Notes: a model not told the origin generated them from the letters alone. Shown: positions 36,071 to 44,887, counted from the first letter of the stretch. The stretch is DNA of 64,000 nucleotides from Paractinoplanes toevensis (GCF_018332695.1 NZ_BOQN01000076.1:1-64000); one strand, 5' to 3'. A program made the numbers and translations.

Positions 36071-36571
36071 ATGCACGTGGGGATCGAATACCGGGACTAC
36101 GTGGGCGCTCGGCTGGACACTTTCCGGCGCGCGGCCTTCCTGCTGTGCGGCGACTGGCATCTGGCCGACGATCTCGTCTCCACGGCGCTGCTGAAACTGC
36201 TGCGGCACTGGCGGCGGGTTTCCGTGATGGACGATCCCGACGCGTACGTCCGCCGGGTCCTGCTTCGATGTCTGCTCGACGAACGGCGCCGGCCGTGGCG
36301 GCGCGAGGAGTCCTGGGAGTGGCCGCCCGAGCGCCCGAACGTCAGCATCGACGGGCCGGTCACCGAGCGGATCGCGATCCTGGCCGCGCTCGGCCGGCTG
36401 GCCCCGCGGCAGCGGGCGGTGATCGTGCTGCGCTACTTCTACGACCTGTCGGTCGAGCAGGCCGCCGCCGAGCTCGACTGCACCCCCGGCACGATCAAGA
36501 GCCAGACCGCGCGCGCCCTGCAGGCGATGCGCTCGGCGATGCCCGACGAGGAGGAGGTACGCCGTGGATGA
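36071..36571 (+). CDS. SigE-family ECF sigma factor
   Basis: The 166-residue protein starts MHVGIEYRDYVGARLDTFRRAAFLLCGDWHLADDLVSTALLKLLRHW (region 2 of the compact SigE family) and has region 4 LGRLAPRQRAVIVLRYFYDLSVEQAAAELDCTPGTIKSQTARALQAMR. It overlaps the next gene by eight bases, a membrane protein of the type that accompanies such sigma factors. It begins 29 bases after the acyl-CoA ligase stop and might be read through from it. Confidence 0.9.
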   Translation: MHVGIEYRDYVGARLDTFRRAAFLLCGDWHLADDLVSTALLKLLRHWRRVSVMDDPDAYVRRVLLRCLLDERRRPWRREESWEWPPERPNVSIDGPVTERIAILAALGRLAPRQRAVIVLRYFYDLSVEQAAAELDCTPGTIKSQTARALQAMRSAMPDEEEVRRG

Positions 36572-37283
36572 CCTGTCGACCCTCCTGCGCGCGGCCAGCG
36601 ACAACGCGCCGCCCACCGGCATCGACCTGGACGGCCTGATCACACTCGACCGGCGCCGCCGCCGGACCCGATGGGTCACCGCCGCTGCTGCCGTCGCCGT
36701 GATCGCGGTCCTCGGAGCGGTGCACCTCTCGCCCGGCCGACCCCGGTCGTCACCCGCGGAGGTGTCGAGCCCGAGCGCGGCCCCGTGCACCCATGCGACC
36801 ATGCCGTCCTCCCTGCCGGATCAGCCGGTGACCCCACTGCCCGAAACGCAGGAAGCGGCCGTCGCGCGATTGACCGCCGAGCTGCCGGCCCTGCTCCCCG
36901 CCGGTGCCCGATCGACGAGATGCCCTCGCGTGGAGTTCTACTACGAGCCGAAGGGCGACGACTACCGGGCGTCGGCGTGGGTCGGCACCGGCAAGGACGA
37001 GTACTCGCTGGCCATCATGGTCAGCCCGGCCACGCCCGGCGCCGTGCCACACTGCCTGAACGCCGACGGCGAGGCCTGCACCCGCATCGGCCAGCCGGGC
37101 GGCGCGATCGCGATGGCCGACCTGGTCGGCACCGACACCGCCAAGCCGCAGCGCAGCGTGACCGTCTTCCGCCCGGACCGGACGACCGTCCTGATCGCGG
37201 TGATCGGCCGCACGAAGGCGCTGCCACCCGCGACCCGGCTGGCCACGATCGGCAGCGCCCCGGGCCTCACCCTCTATCCGTGA
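36564..37283 (+). CDS. Single-pass membrane protein coupled to the SigE-type sigma factor
   Basis: The GTG at 36564 has GAGGAGG six bases upstream and gives 239 residues. A 40-residue cytoplasmic start with an Arg-rich segment (DRRRRRTR) precedes one transmembrane helix (WVTAAAAVAVIAVLGAVHL) and a 170-residue external domain with four cysteines (APCTHAT, RCPRVEF, PHCLNADGEACTRIG). It lacks a zinc-finger anti-sigma motif. Its position suggests a sensor or anti-sigma role. Confidence 0.75.
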   Translation: MDDLSTLLRAASDNAPPTGIDLDGLITLDRRRRRTRWVTAAAAVAVIAVLGAVHLSPGRPRSSPAEVSSPSAAPCTHATMPSSLPDQPVTPLPETQEAAVARLTAELPALLPAGARSTRCPRVEFYYEPKGDDYRASAWVGTGKDEYSLAIMVSPATPGAVPHCLNADGEACTRIGQPGGAIAMADLVGTDTAKPQRSVTVFRPDRTTVLIAVIGRTKALPPATRLATIGSAPGLTLYP

Positions 37284-37296
37284 GGGTGGCGGTTGA

Positions 37297-38283
37297 ATGG
37301 GCGCCGTGGAGTTCGTCGAGGTTACCGAGCCGTTCCGACGTGAGCTGTTCGCGCACTGCTATCGCATGCTCGGCTCGATCCAGGATGCGGAGGACGTAGT
37401 CCAGGAGACCTACCTGCGGGCCTGGCGATCCTTCGACCGGTTCGAGGGGCGTTCCTCAGTACGCACCTGGCTCTACCAGATCGCGACCAACCGCTGCCTG
37501 ACCGAGCTGGCCAGGCCGAGTCGGCGGAACCTGCCGTCCGGCCTCGGTCCTCCGGAGCCGGATCCCGACGCGGCCCTGAACGGGGTGGGGGCCGACGTGC
37601 GCTGGCTGGAGCCGGTGCCGGATGCGCTGGTGCTGCCGGACTCGGCCGATCCGGCGGCCATCGTCGCGGCGCGTGAGGCGGTGCGATTGGCGCTCGTCGC
37701 CAGCCTGCAACACCTTCCGCCCCGGCAGCGGGCGGTGCTGGTGCTGCGGGACGTGCTGGCGTTCCCGGCCGGCGATGTCGCCGTCCTGCTCGGCACCACG
37801 ACGGCATCGGTCAAGAGCGCGCTGCAGCGTGCCCGGGCGCGGCTGGCGGAACTCTCCCTGACGGCCGGCCAGGTCGTCGAACCGGCCACGCCGCGGGCTC
37901 GCGAGCTTCTCGATCAGTACATCGCGGCCTTCGAGAACGCCGACGCCGCCGCGCTGGAGCGACTCCTGCTGACCGACGCCACGTTGGAGGCGACGCCACT
38001 GCGCACCTGGTTCGCCGGCCGCGGTGTCTGCGTGCCCTTCCTCCGCCGCCACCTGCTGGGTTCGCCCGGCACCTGGCGCATGCTGCCGACCAGTGCCAAC
38101 GGGCAGCCGGCCGCGGCCGCCTACCTCCGCGACCAGCAGGGCAACTATCAGGCGTACGGAATATGCGTGCTCACCGTCACCGACAAGGGCATCGGCCGGA
38201 TCACCTCCTTCGGCGATCCGAGACTGGTCACCGCGTTCGGGTTCGATTCCTTTCTCGATCCGGCCGGGTCTTCCTGGGTGTAG
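37297..38283 (+). CDS. sigG: ECF sigma factor of the SigG/SigJ type with a SnoaL-like C-terminus
   Basis: The 328-residue protein has regions 2 (FRRELFAHCYRMLGSIQDAEDVVQETYLRAWRSF) and 4 (LPPRQRAVLVLRDVLAFPAGDVAVLLGTTTASVKSALQRARARL), then a 130-residue C-terminal domain (LLDQYIAAFENADAAALERLLLTDATLEATP to GKGIGRITSFGDPRLVTAFG region). This is the long sigma-70 group with a SnoaL/NTF2-like extension that acts as a built-in regulator. It follows the previous gene by 13 bases. A quinone oxidoreductase gene lies downstream. The symbol follows the mycobacterial SigG resemblance and is tentative. Confidence 0.85.
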   Translation: MGAVEFVEVTEPFRRELFAHCYRMLGSIQDAEDVVQETYLRAWRSFDRFEGRSSVRTWLYQIATNRCLTELARPSRRNLPSGLGPPEPDPDAALNGVGADVRWLEPVPDALVLPDSADPAAIVAAREAVRLALVASLQHLPPRQRAVLVLRDVLAFPAGDVAVLLGTTTASVKSALQRARARLAELSLTAGQVVEPATPRARELLDQYIAAFENADAAALERLLLTDATLEATPLRTWFAGRGVCVPFLRRHLLGSPGTWRMLPTSANGQPAAAAYLRDQQGNYQAYGICVLTVTDKGIGRITSFGDPRLVTAFGFDSFLDPAGSSWV

Positions 38284-38324
38284 GCAGCCAGCCGCATCAC
38301 TCAGTCGAAGGGCACCCATCCGTC

Positions 38325-39332
38325 ATGAGCATCTCCACCACCATGCGCGCCCTGCAACAGCCGTCACTGAACGGCCCGCAGGACCTGCGCCTGATCACCG
38401 ACGCTCCGGTACCACGTCCGGGCCCCGGTGAGGTCCTGATCCGGGTGACCGCGGCCGGGGTCAACTTCGTCGACATCCAGCAGGCCACCGGCACCTTCGC
38501 CGACGGTCCGCAGCCGCCCTACATCGCGGGCATCGAGGGCTCCGGCGAGATCGTGTCGATCGGCGCGGGAGTGTCCGGTCTGGAGGCCGGCGCCCACGTG
38601 GTCGGGGCTCGCGTCGCCGGCGGTGCCTTCGCCGAGTACATGGTGCTGCCGGCGGCTTCGGCCGTCCGCGTGCCGGCCGGCTGGGCCGACGAGCAGGCGC
38701 TGGGGATGGTGGTGAGCTGGCCGACCGCGCTGGCCGCGCTCAAACCGCTGGGCGGCATCGCGGCCGGGCAGACCGTCCTGATCCAGGCCGCAGCCGGTGG
38801 GACCGGCCAAGCCGCGCTGAGAATGGCCAAGCACTACGGCGCGACGGTGATCGCCGCAGCCTCGCCGGGCAAGCACGACCTGGTGCGGAGTCTGGGCGCC
38901 GACCACGTCGTCGACTCCCGGGGCACCGACCTCGCCGGCGAGGTCCGGCGGCTGACCGGCGGGGAGGGCGTCGATCTGGTGCTGGAGTCGGCCGGCGGCC
39001 CCACCCTGAATGCCGGCCTGGCCGCGGCCAAGCGGGTCACCGGCCGGGTCGTGGTCTATGGGCTGGCCGGCGGAGCAGCCACGATCAGCAACTGGGACCT
39101 GGTCTACCGGCACCCGATTCACCTCATCGGCCTGAACATCGGCATCCTCATCCAGGCCGCGCCGTCGATCTTCGGCGAGGTGATGGGAGAGATGTTCGGC
39201 CTGCTCGCGGCCGGAGTCCTCGGTCCCGGCCGGCCCACCGCCTACCCGCTGGAGGAGGGTCCGAAAGCATTGGCCGAGCTGGGAGCGCGGGACACCGTCG
39301 GCAAACTGGCCCTACTACCCGGCGGCTGCTAG
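38325..39332 (+). CDS. Zinc-free MDR quinone oxidoreductase
   Basis: The 335-residue protein is a quinone-oxidoreductase-type MDR: GPGEVLIRVTAAGVNFVDIQQATG, PYIAGIEGSGEIVSIGAGVSGL, then the NADPH motif LIQAAAGGTGQAALRMAKHYGATVIAAAS. There is no zinc-binding cysteine cluster. It probably reduces quinones or enones with NADPH. It sits 41 bases downstream of the SigG-type sigma gene and may belong to its stress regulon. Its TAG stop overlaps the first bases of repeat element copy 3. Confidence 0.88.
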   Translation: MSISTTMRALQQPSLNGPQDLRLITDAPVPRPGPGEVLIRVTAAGVNFVDIQQATGTFADGPQPPYIAGIEGSGEIVSIGAGVSGLEAGAHVVGARVAGGAFAEYMVLPAASAVRVPAGWADEQALGMVVSWPTALAALKPLGGIAAGQTVLIQAAAGGTGQAALRMAKHYGATVIAAASPGKHDLVRSLGADHVVDSRGTDLAGEVRRLTGGEGVDLVLESAGGPTLNAGLAAAKRVTGRVVVYGLAGGAATISNWDLVYRHPIHLIGLNIGILIQAAPSIFGEVMGEMFGLLAAGVLGPGRPTAYPLEEGPKALAELGARDTVGKLALLPGGC

Positions 39333-39687
39333 AGATCTTTTCGGCCTTCTTGAAACGGAGGGCGGGACGCTTTCGAGCGGAAGATCTTTCGGTACGCGCC
39401 GGCTCAGTCCCGTGGCACGCGGTCCCGGCAGGTGCGACTCACCCTCCGCGGGCCCGCTGCGGGCGGGCCCGGCCCAAGCTGGCAACCCCAACCCGCCTAC
39501 CGAACAGTCCCGGGCGACGGCCATCGACCTCCCGCATGATGGTCGCCGCTCTCGGATATTGGGTCGTCGTCCCGCATCACGGGCACGGTCCCGCCTGATG
39601 AGCAGCGCTGCCACACCCTGGACCACTCAGCGGTCAGAAGAACATGACATACCGCCTATGTCCGATGCCGACAGCTCGGCCGGACGC

Positions 39688-39734
39688 GACCTTGTGGACT
39701 TCCCGCGAGGACAGAGCGACAACTCCACAAGATC
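39688..39734 (+). repeat. 47-bp palindromic repeat unit (element copy 3, first)
   Basis: Arms GACCTTGTGGA (39688-39698) and TCCACAAGATC (39724-39734) pair at all but one position. The inner part has the CGAGGACAGAGC core. The span of 47 bases is identical to the other four units. Confidence 0.8.
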
Positions 39735-39758
39735 TGCCGCGTGGCCGGGGGTACGCCC

Positions 39759-39805
39759 GATCTTGTGGAGTTGCCGTGCGGACAGAGCGGCAAGCCCACA
39801 AGATC
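39759..39805 (+). repeat. 47-bp palindromic repeat unit (element copy 3, second)
   Basis: Arms GATCTTGTGGA (39759-39769) and CCCACAAGATC (39795-39805) enclose GTGCGGACAGAGCGG. It appears to be a tandem duplicate of the preceding unit with a 71-base period. Confidence 0.8.
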
Positions 39806-40051
39806 TGCGATGCCGGGCGCCGCGGCAGGGCATCGGCCGCGTCACCGCGGGCCGGATACCCACCGAACCCCTCCGGGCCGAGCGGCGCGTAAGGGTGAGC
39901 GGGCAAGGCGTGGCCGTGTGGTTGCGCGAGAGGTGCGGCACGTGCCGGTGTTGCAGGCTGGTCGCGGGGTGGCGGCGGTCGGGTGTGGTTGCGGTTGTCG
40001 ACGGGGTTGCCCGTACCGGAAAGGGTTTGAATCCCTGACCTCAAAAGGTGT

Positions 40052-41491
40052 CTAGCTCGGCAGCACTCGGGCGATCTTGATGGAGCTGGACGTCGAGCCG
40101 GCGGCGGGGTAGGCGGTGCTGCCGTCGGCGTACGGCTTGAAGGCCTGGTAGTTGTGGTCCTTGGCGGCGATGGTGAACTGCTTGCCGATCGCCGCGCCGG
40201 TGCCGGAGTGGTAGACCTGGGCCTTCATCGATGAGCCGGACTGCCAGGCCAGCAGCATCCTGCCGGAGCCGTAGGTGACCAGGTGCGGGTGTTGCGAGCT
40301 CGCCGACGTCTTGATGGTCTGGTCGGCGGCGGAGCTGCCGTTGAAGTGGGACAGCCGGACCGTGCCGCCCTGGCTCCACGCCGTCCAGTAACCGGAGCTC
40401 TTGGCCAGGACCAGGTCGCCGCCGAACAGGGAGCCGTCGCAGGTGCCGGCCGCCACCGTTCGATACGGGTTGGGCTGGGCTATCCGGCAGTCGTTGTCGG
40501 TGGCGCAGACCATGGCGAACTTCTTCGCACGCGGGTCCCAGACGATGCGGGACGTCCAGGCGTGGCTGCACCCGACCTCGAAGCTGTTGTGGCCGCTCAG
40601 CAGCGCACCCGACCTGCTGACCACCTGCATGCGGTCGCCCTCGTGGATGTCCACGCAGCTGCCGTTGCGCAGGGTGATGGCGACGCCGAAGTACGCCGCG
40701 AAGTTGGTGCCGTCGGTGGCCAGCCGGCCGTGGTGCTGATACCACCAGACGAACCGGGCGCCGTCGTCGTAGCCGCCGCGGGCCGAGGTCAGGTTGGTGA
40801 CCTGGCGTTCCCACACGGTCTTGCCGCTGTTGTCGAAGCGGACCATCACCATCTGGTTGCACGGGCTGGATTCGCCGCCGCAGAGCGGGCCGGTGTGGCA
40901 GTCACCCTTGCGGGTCAGCAGCAGGACGCCGCCGGTTGCGTCGGCCTGGACGTCCTGCAGGTCGATGCCGGTGAAGCTGGTGGGGGTGCCGGTGAGTTTG
41001 TCGTCGCAGCCGAGCCGGCCGAGGTGGACCTTGCCGTCGGTGCCGAGCCAGGCCAGCCAGGAGCCGCCGCCGGGCGCGGCCGCGATCGCCATCGGCAGGG
41101 CTTCGGTGTCGCCCTCGCCGCCGTAACCCTTCACCGCCGAACCCACCTTGACCTGGGTGATTTTGGTGGTCGGGGCCGCGCCGACCGGGCGGGCGCAGGG
41201 GCCGGCGGTCTTGGGGACGGCGGACATCAAGGCCGACGGGGAAGCGGGGGCCGACGGAGCCGTCGACGCGGCGGAGGAAGTGGCAGCCGGCGTGACAGGG
41301 GACGAAGGGGCGACGGAGGGTGATGAGGAGGCCGAGGTGAACCAGCCGTTGGCCCCCGCGGGCAGAACGAATGCCGCTGCGGCGACGGCCGCGACCACCG
41401 CGGCGACAACGCCGATCACGGCGAAGCGGCGGGCCGGCGAGCCAGGCTTTCGGTGCCCGGGAACCTCGGGGGGAACGTCATCGGTGCTCAT
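40052..41491 (-). CDS. Membrane-anchored surface protein, possibly a beta-propeller
   Basis: The 479-residue protein has a short cytoplasmic tail, one transmembrane helix (RFAVIGVVAAVVAAVAAAAFVLPAG), a Ser/Pro/Ala/Thr tether (about 53-95) and a 380-residue external domain. That domain repeats strands such as SWLAWLGTDGKVHLGRL, GGVLLLTRKGDC, FVWWYQHHGRLATDG and MLLAWQSGSSMKAQVY, which look like blades of a propeller. It contains several cysteines, so disulfides are likely. No catalytic motif is seen. A CebR-like half-conserved palindrome lies at 41508-41521 just upstream. Its stop codon is inside the end of repeat element copy 3. Confidence 0.65.
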   Translation of the reverse strand: MSTDDVPPEVPGHRKPGSPARRFAVIGVVAAVVAAVAAAAFVLPAGANGWFTSASSSPSVAPSSPVTPAATSSAASTAPSAPASPSALMSAVPKTAGPCARPVGAAPTTKITQVKVGSAVKGYGGEGDTEALPMAIAAAPGGGSWLAWLGTDGKVHLGRLGCDDKLTGTPTSFTGIDLQDVQADATGGVLLLTRKGDCHTGPLCGGESSPCNQMVMVRFDNSGKTVWERQVTNLTSARGGYDDGARFVWWYQHHGRLATDGTNFAAYFGVAITLRNGSCVDIHEGDRMQVVSRSGALLSGHNSFEVGCSHAWTSRIVWDPRAKKFAMVCATDNDCRIAQPNPYRTVAAGTCDGSLFGGDLVLAKSSGYWTAWSQGGTVRLSHFNGSSAADQTIKTSASSQHPHLVTYGSGRMLLAWQSGSSMKAQVYHSGTGAAIGKQFTIAAKDHNYQAFKPYADGSTAYPAAGSTSSSIKIARVLPS

Positions 41492-41507
41492 CAGCGCGGG
41501 ACTTTAC

Positions 41508-41521
41508 TGGGCACGCTCCCA
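41508..41521. promoter_or_regulatory. Degenerate CebR-like palindrome upstream of the surface protein
   Basis: TGGGCACGCTCCCA matches the CebR box at 12 of 14 positions and lies 17-30 bases upstream of the ATG at 41491. The mismatches are next to the centre, so binding is uncertain. Confidence 0.3.
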
Positions 41522-41549
41522 CGGCGTCTCTTTGCAGATCCTTAAGCTT

Positions 41550-43151
41550 TCAACGCCGATAGATCCGGATCGAGTAGCCCACGTTGTCGATCTCGGTGCT
41601 CGAGTCGATCAGCTGCTTCAGCTTGCCCTTGGCCAGCGCCACCCGCGAGTCCGAGACCACGAGCAGGCCGTGCACGTCGGCCAACGCCACGGGAAGCGGA
41701 TTTTTCCCTCGAATCCCGTAATATTCCGGCACGCCGCTGCCCTTGTAGACCAGCCAGACCGTCTCGTTCGGATACTTCGTCCGCAACCGGGTCCCGAGCC
41801 GGCTCAGGTCCTGCCCCCAGTCCACGTTGGCGTCATGCAGGTTGAGGTGCGTCTTCGACGTCCCGCCGAAGGCCTCGTTCGAGTACGGCAGGTAGTAGGG
41901 GAACGTCAGCATCGAACTGACCGCGACAAAAGCCACCAGCGCCGCCGTGACCAGCGGGGCGAAGCGGATGCGGACCAGCACCACCGTGCCGGCCGCGACG
42001 GCCAGGAAGATCGGCATGAAGATCACGTAACGGGTGCCGTAGTCGCGCGCCCCGGTCATCGCGAGCAGCATCAACGCGCCCGCGGGCAGCAGGAGATAGA
42101 GCGCGGCGACCCGCAGCGCCGGCTTGACCAGCATGGTGATCGTGCCGGCCAGCCAGAGCGCGATCATCCCGAGCGGCGTCTTGATCAGCAGCGCGACCGG
42201 CAGGTAATACCAGAGCGAGCCGCGATAGGCCCGCCCGAGCAGGAACCCGTTGAAGCTCCGCGATTCGAACCGAAACTGGATCAAAACCCCGTCACGGTAC
42301 GCCTTCGGCAGCGGCAGCAGATCGACCGCGAGCCCCCGCAGACCGCCCGGGTTCGTGAGATAGGCCGGGGTCGTCCAGCGCAGTCGCGGGTCGACGGCCA
42401 GGTAGACGACCCAGACCACCGCGGTGGCGATCAGCCCGACGCCGATCGCGCCGAGCAGCCGCCAGCCCAGTTTCGCCCACCATTTACCGGGCTTGCCGAC
42501 GACAAAAGGCGACAGGAGCGATAAAGCCAAAACTATGGGTACGGCGGGGAGAGCGCTCATCCGGGTCGCCAGGGCCGCGCCCAGTGCCAGCCCGGCGAGC
42601 GGTAGATAGAGCCGGGGTCGTTCGCGGGAGCGCCACAGCATCCAGAAGCTGGTGAGCAGCATCCCGGCCGCCGGAACGTCCAGAGTGGCGAGCGAACCCT
42701 GCGCGATCACGTCGGGCGAGAACGTGTAGAGCGCGAGCGCGACCAGCCCCGCCCAGGGCCCGGCCAGATCCCGCGCGAACCCGAGCACGACCAGCCCGAA
42801 CAGCAGGGTCAGCACGATCATCGGCAGCCGGGCGAGCAGCATCAGCCGGAACGGGTTGTTCCCGGTCTCGTAGAGCAGGTGCCGGCCCAGCGCCGTCTGA
42901 TCGCCCGGATAGGACGGATCGAGCCGGGCGTCGTCGAAGACCAGCCCGGTCGCCATCAGCAGCTTGCCCAGCGGCGGGTGCTCCGGGTTGTAGCGCAGGC
43001 TGTGCTGCTGGGTGAGCACCTCGGCGGTGGCCACGTAGACCGGCTCGTCGATGGTCGGAGCCTGCTGCAGCGCGGTGGTGACCATCGCGAACGCCATGCC
43101 TCCCAGCAACGCGACGACCACGAGGAGATAGGCGAGGCGACGGCGCGGCAC
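41550..43151 (-). CDS. GT39/ArnT-type integral membrane glycosyltransferase
   Basis: The 533-residue protein has about 11-12 transmembrane helices. The first extracytoplasmic loop holds the conserved acidic motif TIDEPVYVATAEVL, followed by SLRYNPEHPPLGKLLMATG, as in PMT/ArnT-like transferases that use polyprenyl-phosphate sugars. The C-terminal soluble part begins near SNEAFGGTSKTHLNLHDANVDWGQDL, common to GT39-like 'phospholipid carrier-dependent' enzymes. It would transfer a sugar to protein or lipid outside the membrane. The acceptor is unknown. The AMP-ligase gene lies nine bases upstream on the same strand. Confidence 0.82.
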   Translation of the reverse strand: MPRRRLAYLLVVVALLGGMAFAMVTTALQQAPTIDEPVYVATAEVLTQQHSLRYNPEHPPLGKLLMATGLVFDDARLDPSYPGDQTALGRHLLYETGNNPFRLMLLARLPMIVLTLLFGLVVLGFARDLAGPWAGLVALALYTFSPDVIAQGSLATLDVPAAGMLLTSFWMLWRSRERPRLYLPLAGLALGAALATRMSALPAVPIVLALSLLSPFVVGKPGKWWAKLGWRLLGAIGVGLIATAVVWVVYLAVDPRLRWTTPAYLTNPGGLRGLAVDLLPLPKAYRDGVLIQFRFESRSFNGFLLGRAYRGSLWYYLPVALLIKTPLGMIALWLAGTITMLVKPALRVAALYLLLPAGALMLLAMTGARDYGTRYVIFMPIFLAVAAGTVVLVRIRFAPLVTAALVAFVAVSSMLTFPYYLPYSNEAFGGTSKTHLNLHDANVDWGQDLSRLGTRLRTKYPNETVWLVYKGSGVPEYYGIRGKNPLPVALADVHGLLVVSDSRVALAKGKLKQLIDSSTEIDNVGYSIRIYRR

Positions 43152-43160
43152 CGGGCAAAC

Positions 43161-44828
43161 TTACCCGGTGAATTCGCCGTCCGGAGTCGACCCCGGCTCG
43201 GCGTGCTTCACCAGCTCAGCGGCTCGCAGCTCGACGCGGCGGATCTTGCCGGAGATCGTCTTCGGGAGTGCCGAGAACTCGAGGCGACGGATCCGGGCGT
43301 ACGGCGGCATGTGCTCTTTCGCGTACGCGAAAATGGCCGCGGCGGTCGCGGCGGAGGCGTCCCATCCCTCCGCGAGCACGACGTAGGCCTTGGGCACCGC
43401 CAGGCGCACCGGGTCGGGCGAGGGAACGACGGCCGCCTCGACCACCGCCTCGTGCTCGATGAGCACGCTCTCCAGCTCGAACGGCGAGATCCGGTAATCG
43501 GACGCCTTGAACACGTCGTCGGTGCGCCCGACGTAGGTGATGTAGCCGTCGTCGTCGCGGGAGGCCACGTCGCCGGTGTGGTAGTAACCGCCGGCCATCC
43601 GTTCCGCGGTGAGCTCGTCGTCGCCGTGGTAGCCGACCATCAGCCCGACCGGCCGGGGGTCGAGCGCCACGCAGATCTCACCCTCGAGGGCCGGCTCCTG
43701 TGACGCCGGGTCGATCAGCTCGATCCGGTAACCGGGGACCGGGCGGCCCATCGAGCCGGGCTTGACCGGCTGGCCGGGCGTGTTGGCGATCTGCACGGTC
43801 GTCTCGGTCTGCCCGAAACCGTCCCGGATCGTCACTCCCCAGGCCTTCTGCACCCGGTCGATGACCTCGGGGTTGAGCGGCTCGCCGGCCCCGACGACCA
43901 GCCGCGGCGGGGTGCGCAGCACGGACAGGTCGGACTGGATGAGCATCCGCCACACGGTCGGCGGGGCACAGAAGCTGGTGACTGCGCAGCGTTGCATCTC
44001 GGCCATCAGCCGGCCGGCGTCGAACCGGCTGTAGTTGTAGATGAAGACGCAGGCCTCGGCGTTCCACGGGGCGAAGACGTTGCTCCAGGCATGCTTGGCC
44101 CAGCCGGGCGAGGAGATGTTGAGGTGTACGTCGCCGGGGCGCAGGCCGATCCAGTACATCGTCGAGAGGTGTCCGACGGGGTAGGACTGGTGGGTGTGCT
44201 CGACGAGCTTCGGCCGGGCGGTGGTGCCGGAGGTGAAGTACAGCAGCAGGGTGTCGGTGGCGCGGGTCGCCTCGCCCGGGACAAATCCGGCATCTTGCGC
44301 GTACGCCTCGGCGTAGGTCAGCCACCCGTCCACCGGTGCACCCACAGCGATCCTGGTGACGTCCACGCCGTCGAACTTCGCGGCCGCCGACGAGGCCGCG
44401 ATCACATGCTTGGCCCCGCCACGAGCCACCCGCCCGGCCGAATCGGCCGGGCCGAGCAGCGGCGTCGCCGGGATCAGCACAGCACCCAGCTTCATCGCGG
44501 CCAGGATCGTCTCCCACAGCTCGTGCTGGTTGCCGAGCATCACCACGATCCGGTCGCCGCGCTCGACGCCCCGGGCCCGCAGCCAGTTCGCCACCTGGTC
44601 GGAGCGGCGGGACATCTCGGCGAACGAGAACCGCTGCTCGGAGCCGTCCTCCTCGACGATCCAGAGAGCCGGCGCGTCGTTGTTCTCGGCGATCACGTCG
44701 AACCAGTCGAGGGCCCAGTTGAACTCGCCGAGTTCCGGCCAGGCGAACCCGGCCAGGGCCGCGTCGTACCGGTCGGCATGCTCGATCAGAAAGTCCCGTG
44801 CCTGCCGAAATGCCGCCGTGCCCGCCAT
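43161..44828 (-). CDS. AMP-dependent acyl-CoA synthetase
   Basis: The 555-residue adenylating enzyme has A3 LLYFTSGTTARPKLVEHTH, A5 DGFGQTETTV, A7 YHTGDVASRDDDGYITYVGRTDDVFKASDYRISPFELES and the A10 segment LPKTISGKIRRVEL. The overall form is that of medium-chain acyl-CoA/acetoacetyl synthetase-like enzymes. It would activate an aliphatic or aromatic acid to its CoA ester. A 16-bp palindrome at 44888-44903, 60-75 bases upstream, resembles the site before the other ligase at 34449. The dioxygenase gene upstream on the same strand suggests aromatic-acid metabolism, but this is weak. Confidence 0.9.
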   Translation of the reverse strand: MAGTAAFRQARDFLIEHADRYDAALAGFAWPELGEFNWALDWFDVIAENNDAPALWIVEEDGSEQRFSFAEMSRRSDQVANWLRARGVERGDRIVVMLGNQHELWETILAAMKLGAVLIPATPLLGPADSAGRVARGGAKHVIAASSAAAKFDGVDVTRIAVGAPVDGWLTYAEAYAQDAGFVPGEATRATDTLLLYFTSGTTARPKLVEHTHQSYPVGHLSTMYWIGLRPGDVHLNISSPGWAKHAWSNVFAPWNAEACVFIYNYSRFDAGRLMAEMQRCAVTSFCAPPTVWRMLIQSDLSVLRTPPRLVVGAGEPLNPEVIDRVQKAWGVTIRDGFGQTETTVQIANTPGQPVKPGSMGRPVPGYRIELIDPASQEPALEGEICVALDPRPVGLMVGYHGDDELTAERMAGGYYHTGDVASRDDDGYITYVGRTDDVFKASDYRISPFELESVLIEHEAVVEAAVVPSPDPVRLAVPKAYVVLAEGWDASAATAAAIFAYAKEHMPPYARIRRLEFSALPKTISGKIRRVELRAAELVKHAEPGSTPDGEFTG

Positions 44829-44887
44829 GATGTCCCCTCAGCGCGTCCTGATCAGCACAGACTGCGCCGGGCGGGGCGGTGAACGCC

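Larger units (their letters stand above)
39331..40053 (+). repeat. Noncoding repeated element, copy 3
   Basis: The element fills exactly the gap between two convergent genes: its AGAGATCTT end overlaps the quinone oxidoreductase stop, and its GGTGTCTAG end contains the stop codon of the minus-strand gene at 40052. It matches copy 2 (8921-9657) in inverted orientation and the end fragment at 1-80 in direct orientation. It carries two 47-bp palindromes 71 bases apart where copy 2 has one. The open frames within (for example 39412-40038) are Arg/Ser-rich and not conserved in frame. The inner end has a GGGTTTGAATCCC motif like a tRNA T-arm, probably by chance. Confidence 0.75.

Noticed and set aside
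39412..40038. 208-codon frame inside repeat element copy 3
   Set aside because: The matching stretch in copy 2 is in a shorter frame with different ends, and composition is Arg/Ser-rich. It is treated as noncoding repeat.
40013..40054. tRNA-like 3' end (GGGTTTGAATCCC followed by 15-20 bases)
   Set aside because: The T-arm resemblance is not backed by an acceptor, D or anticodon arm upstream in any of the three copies.
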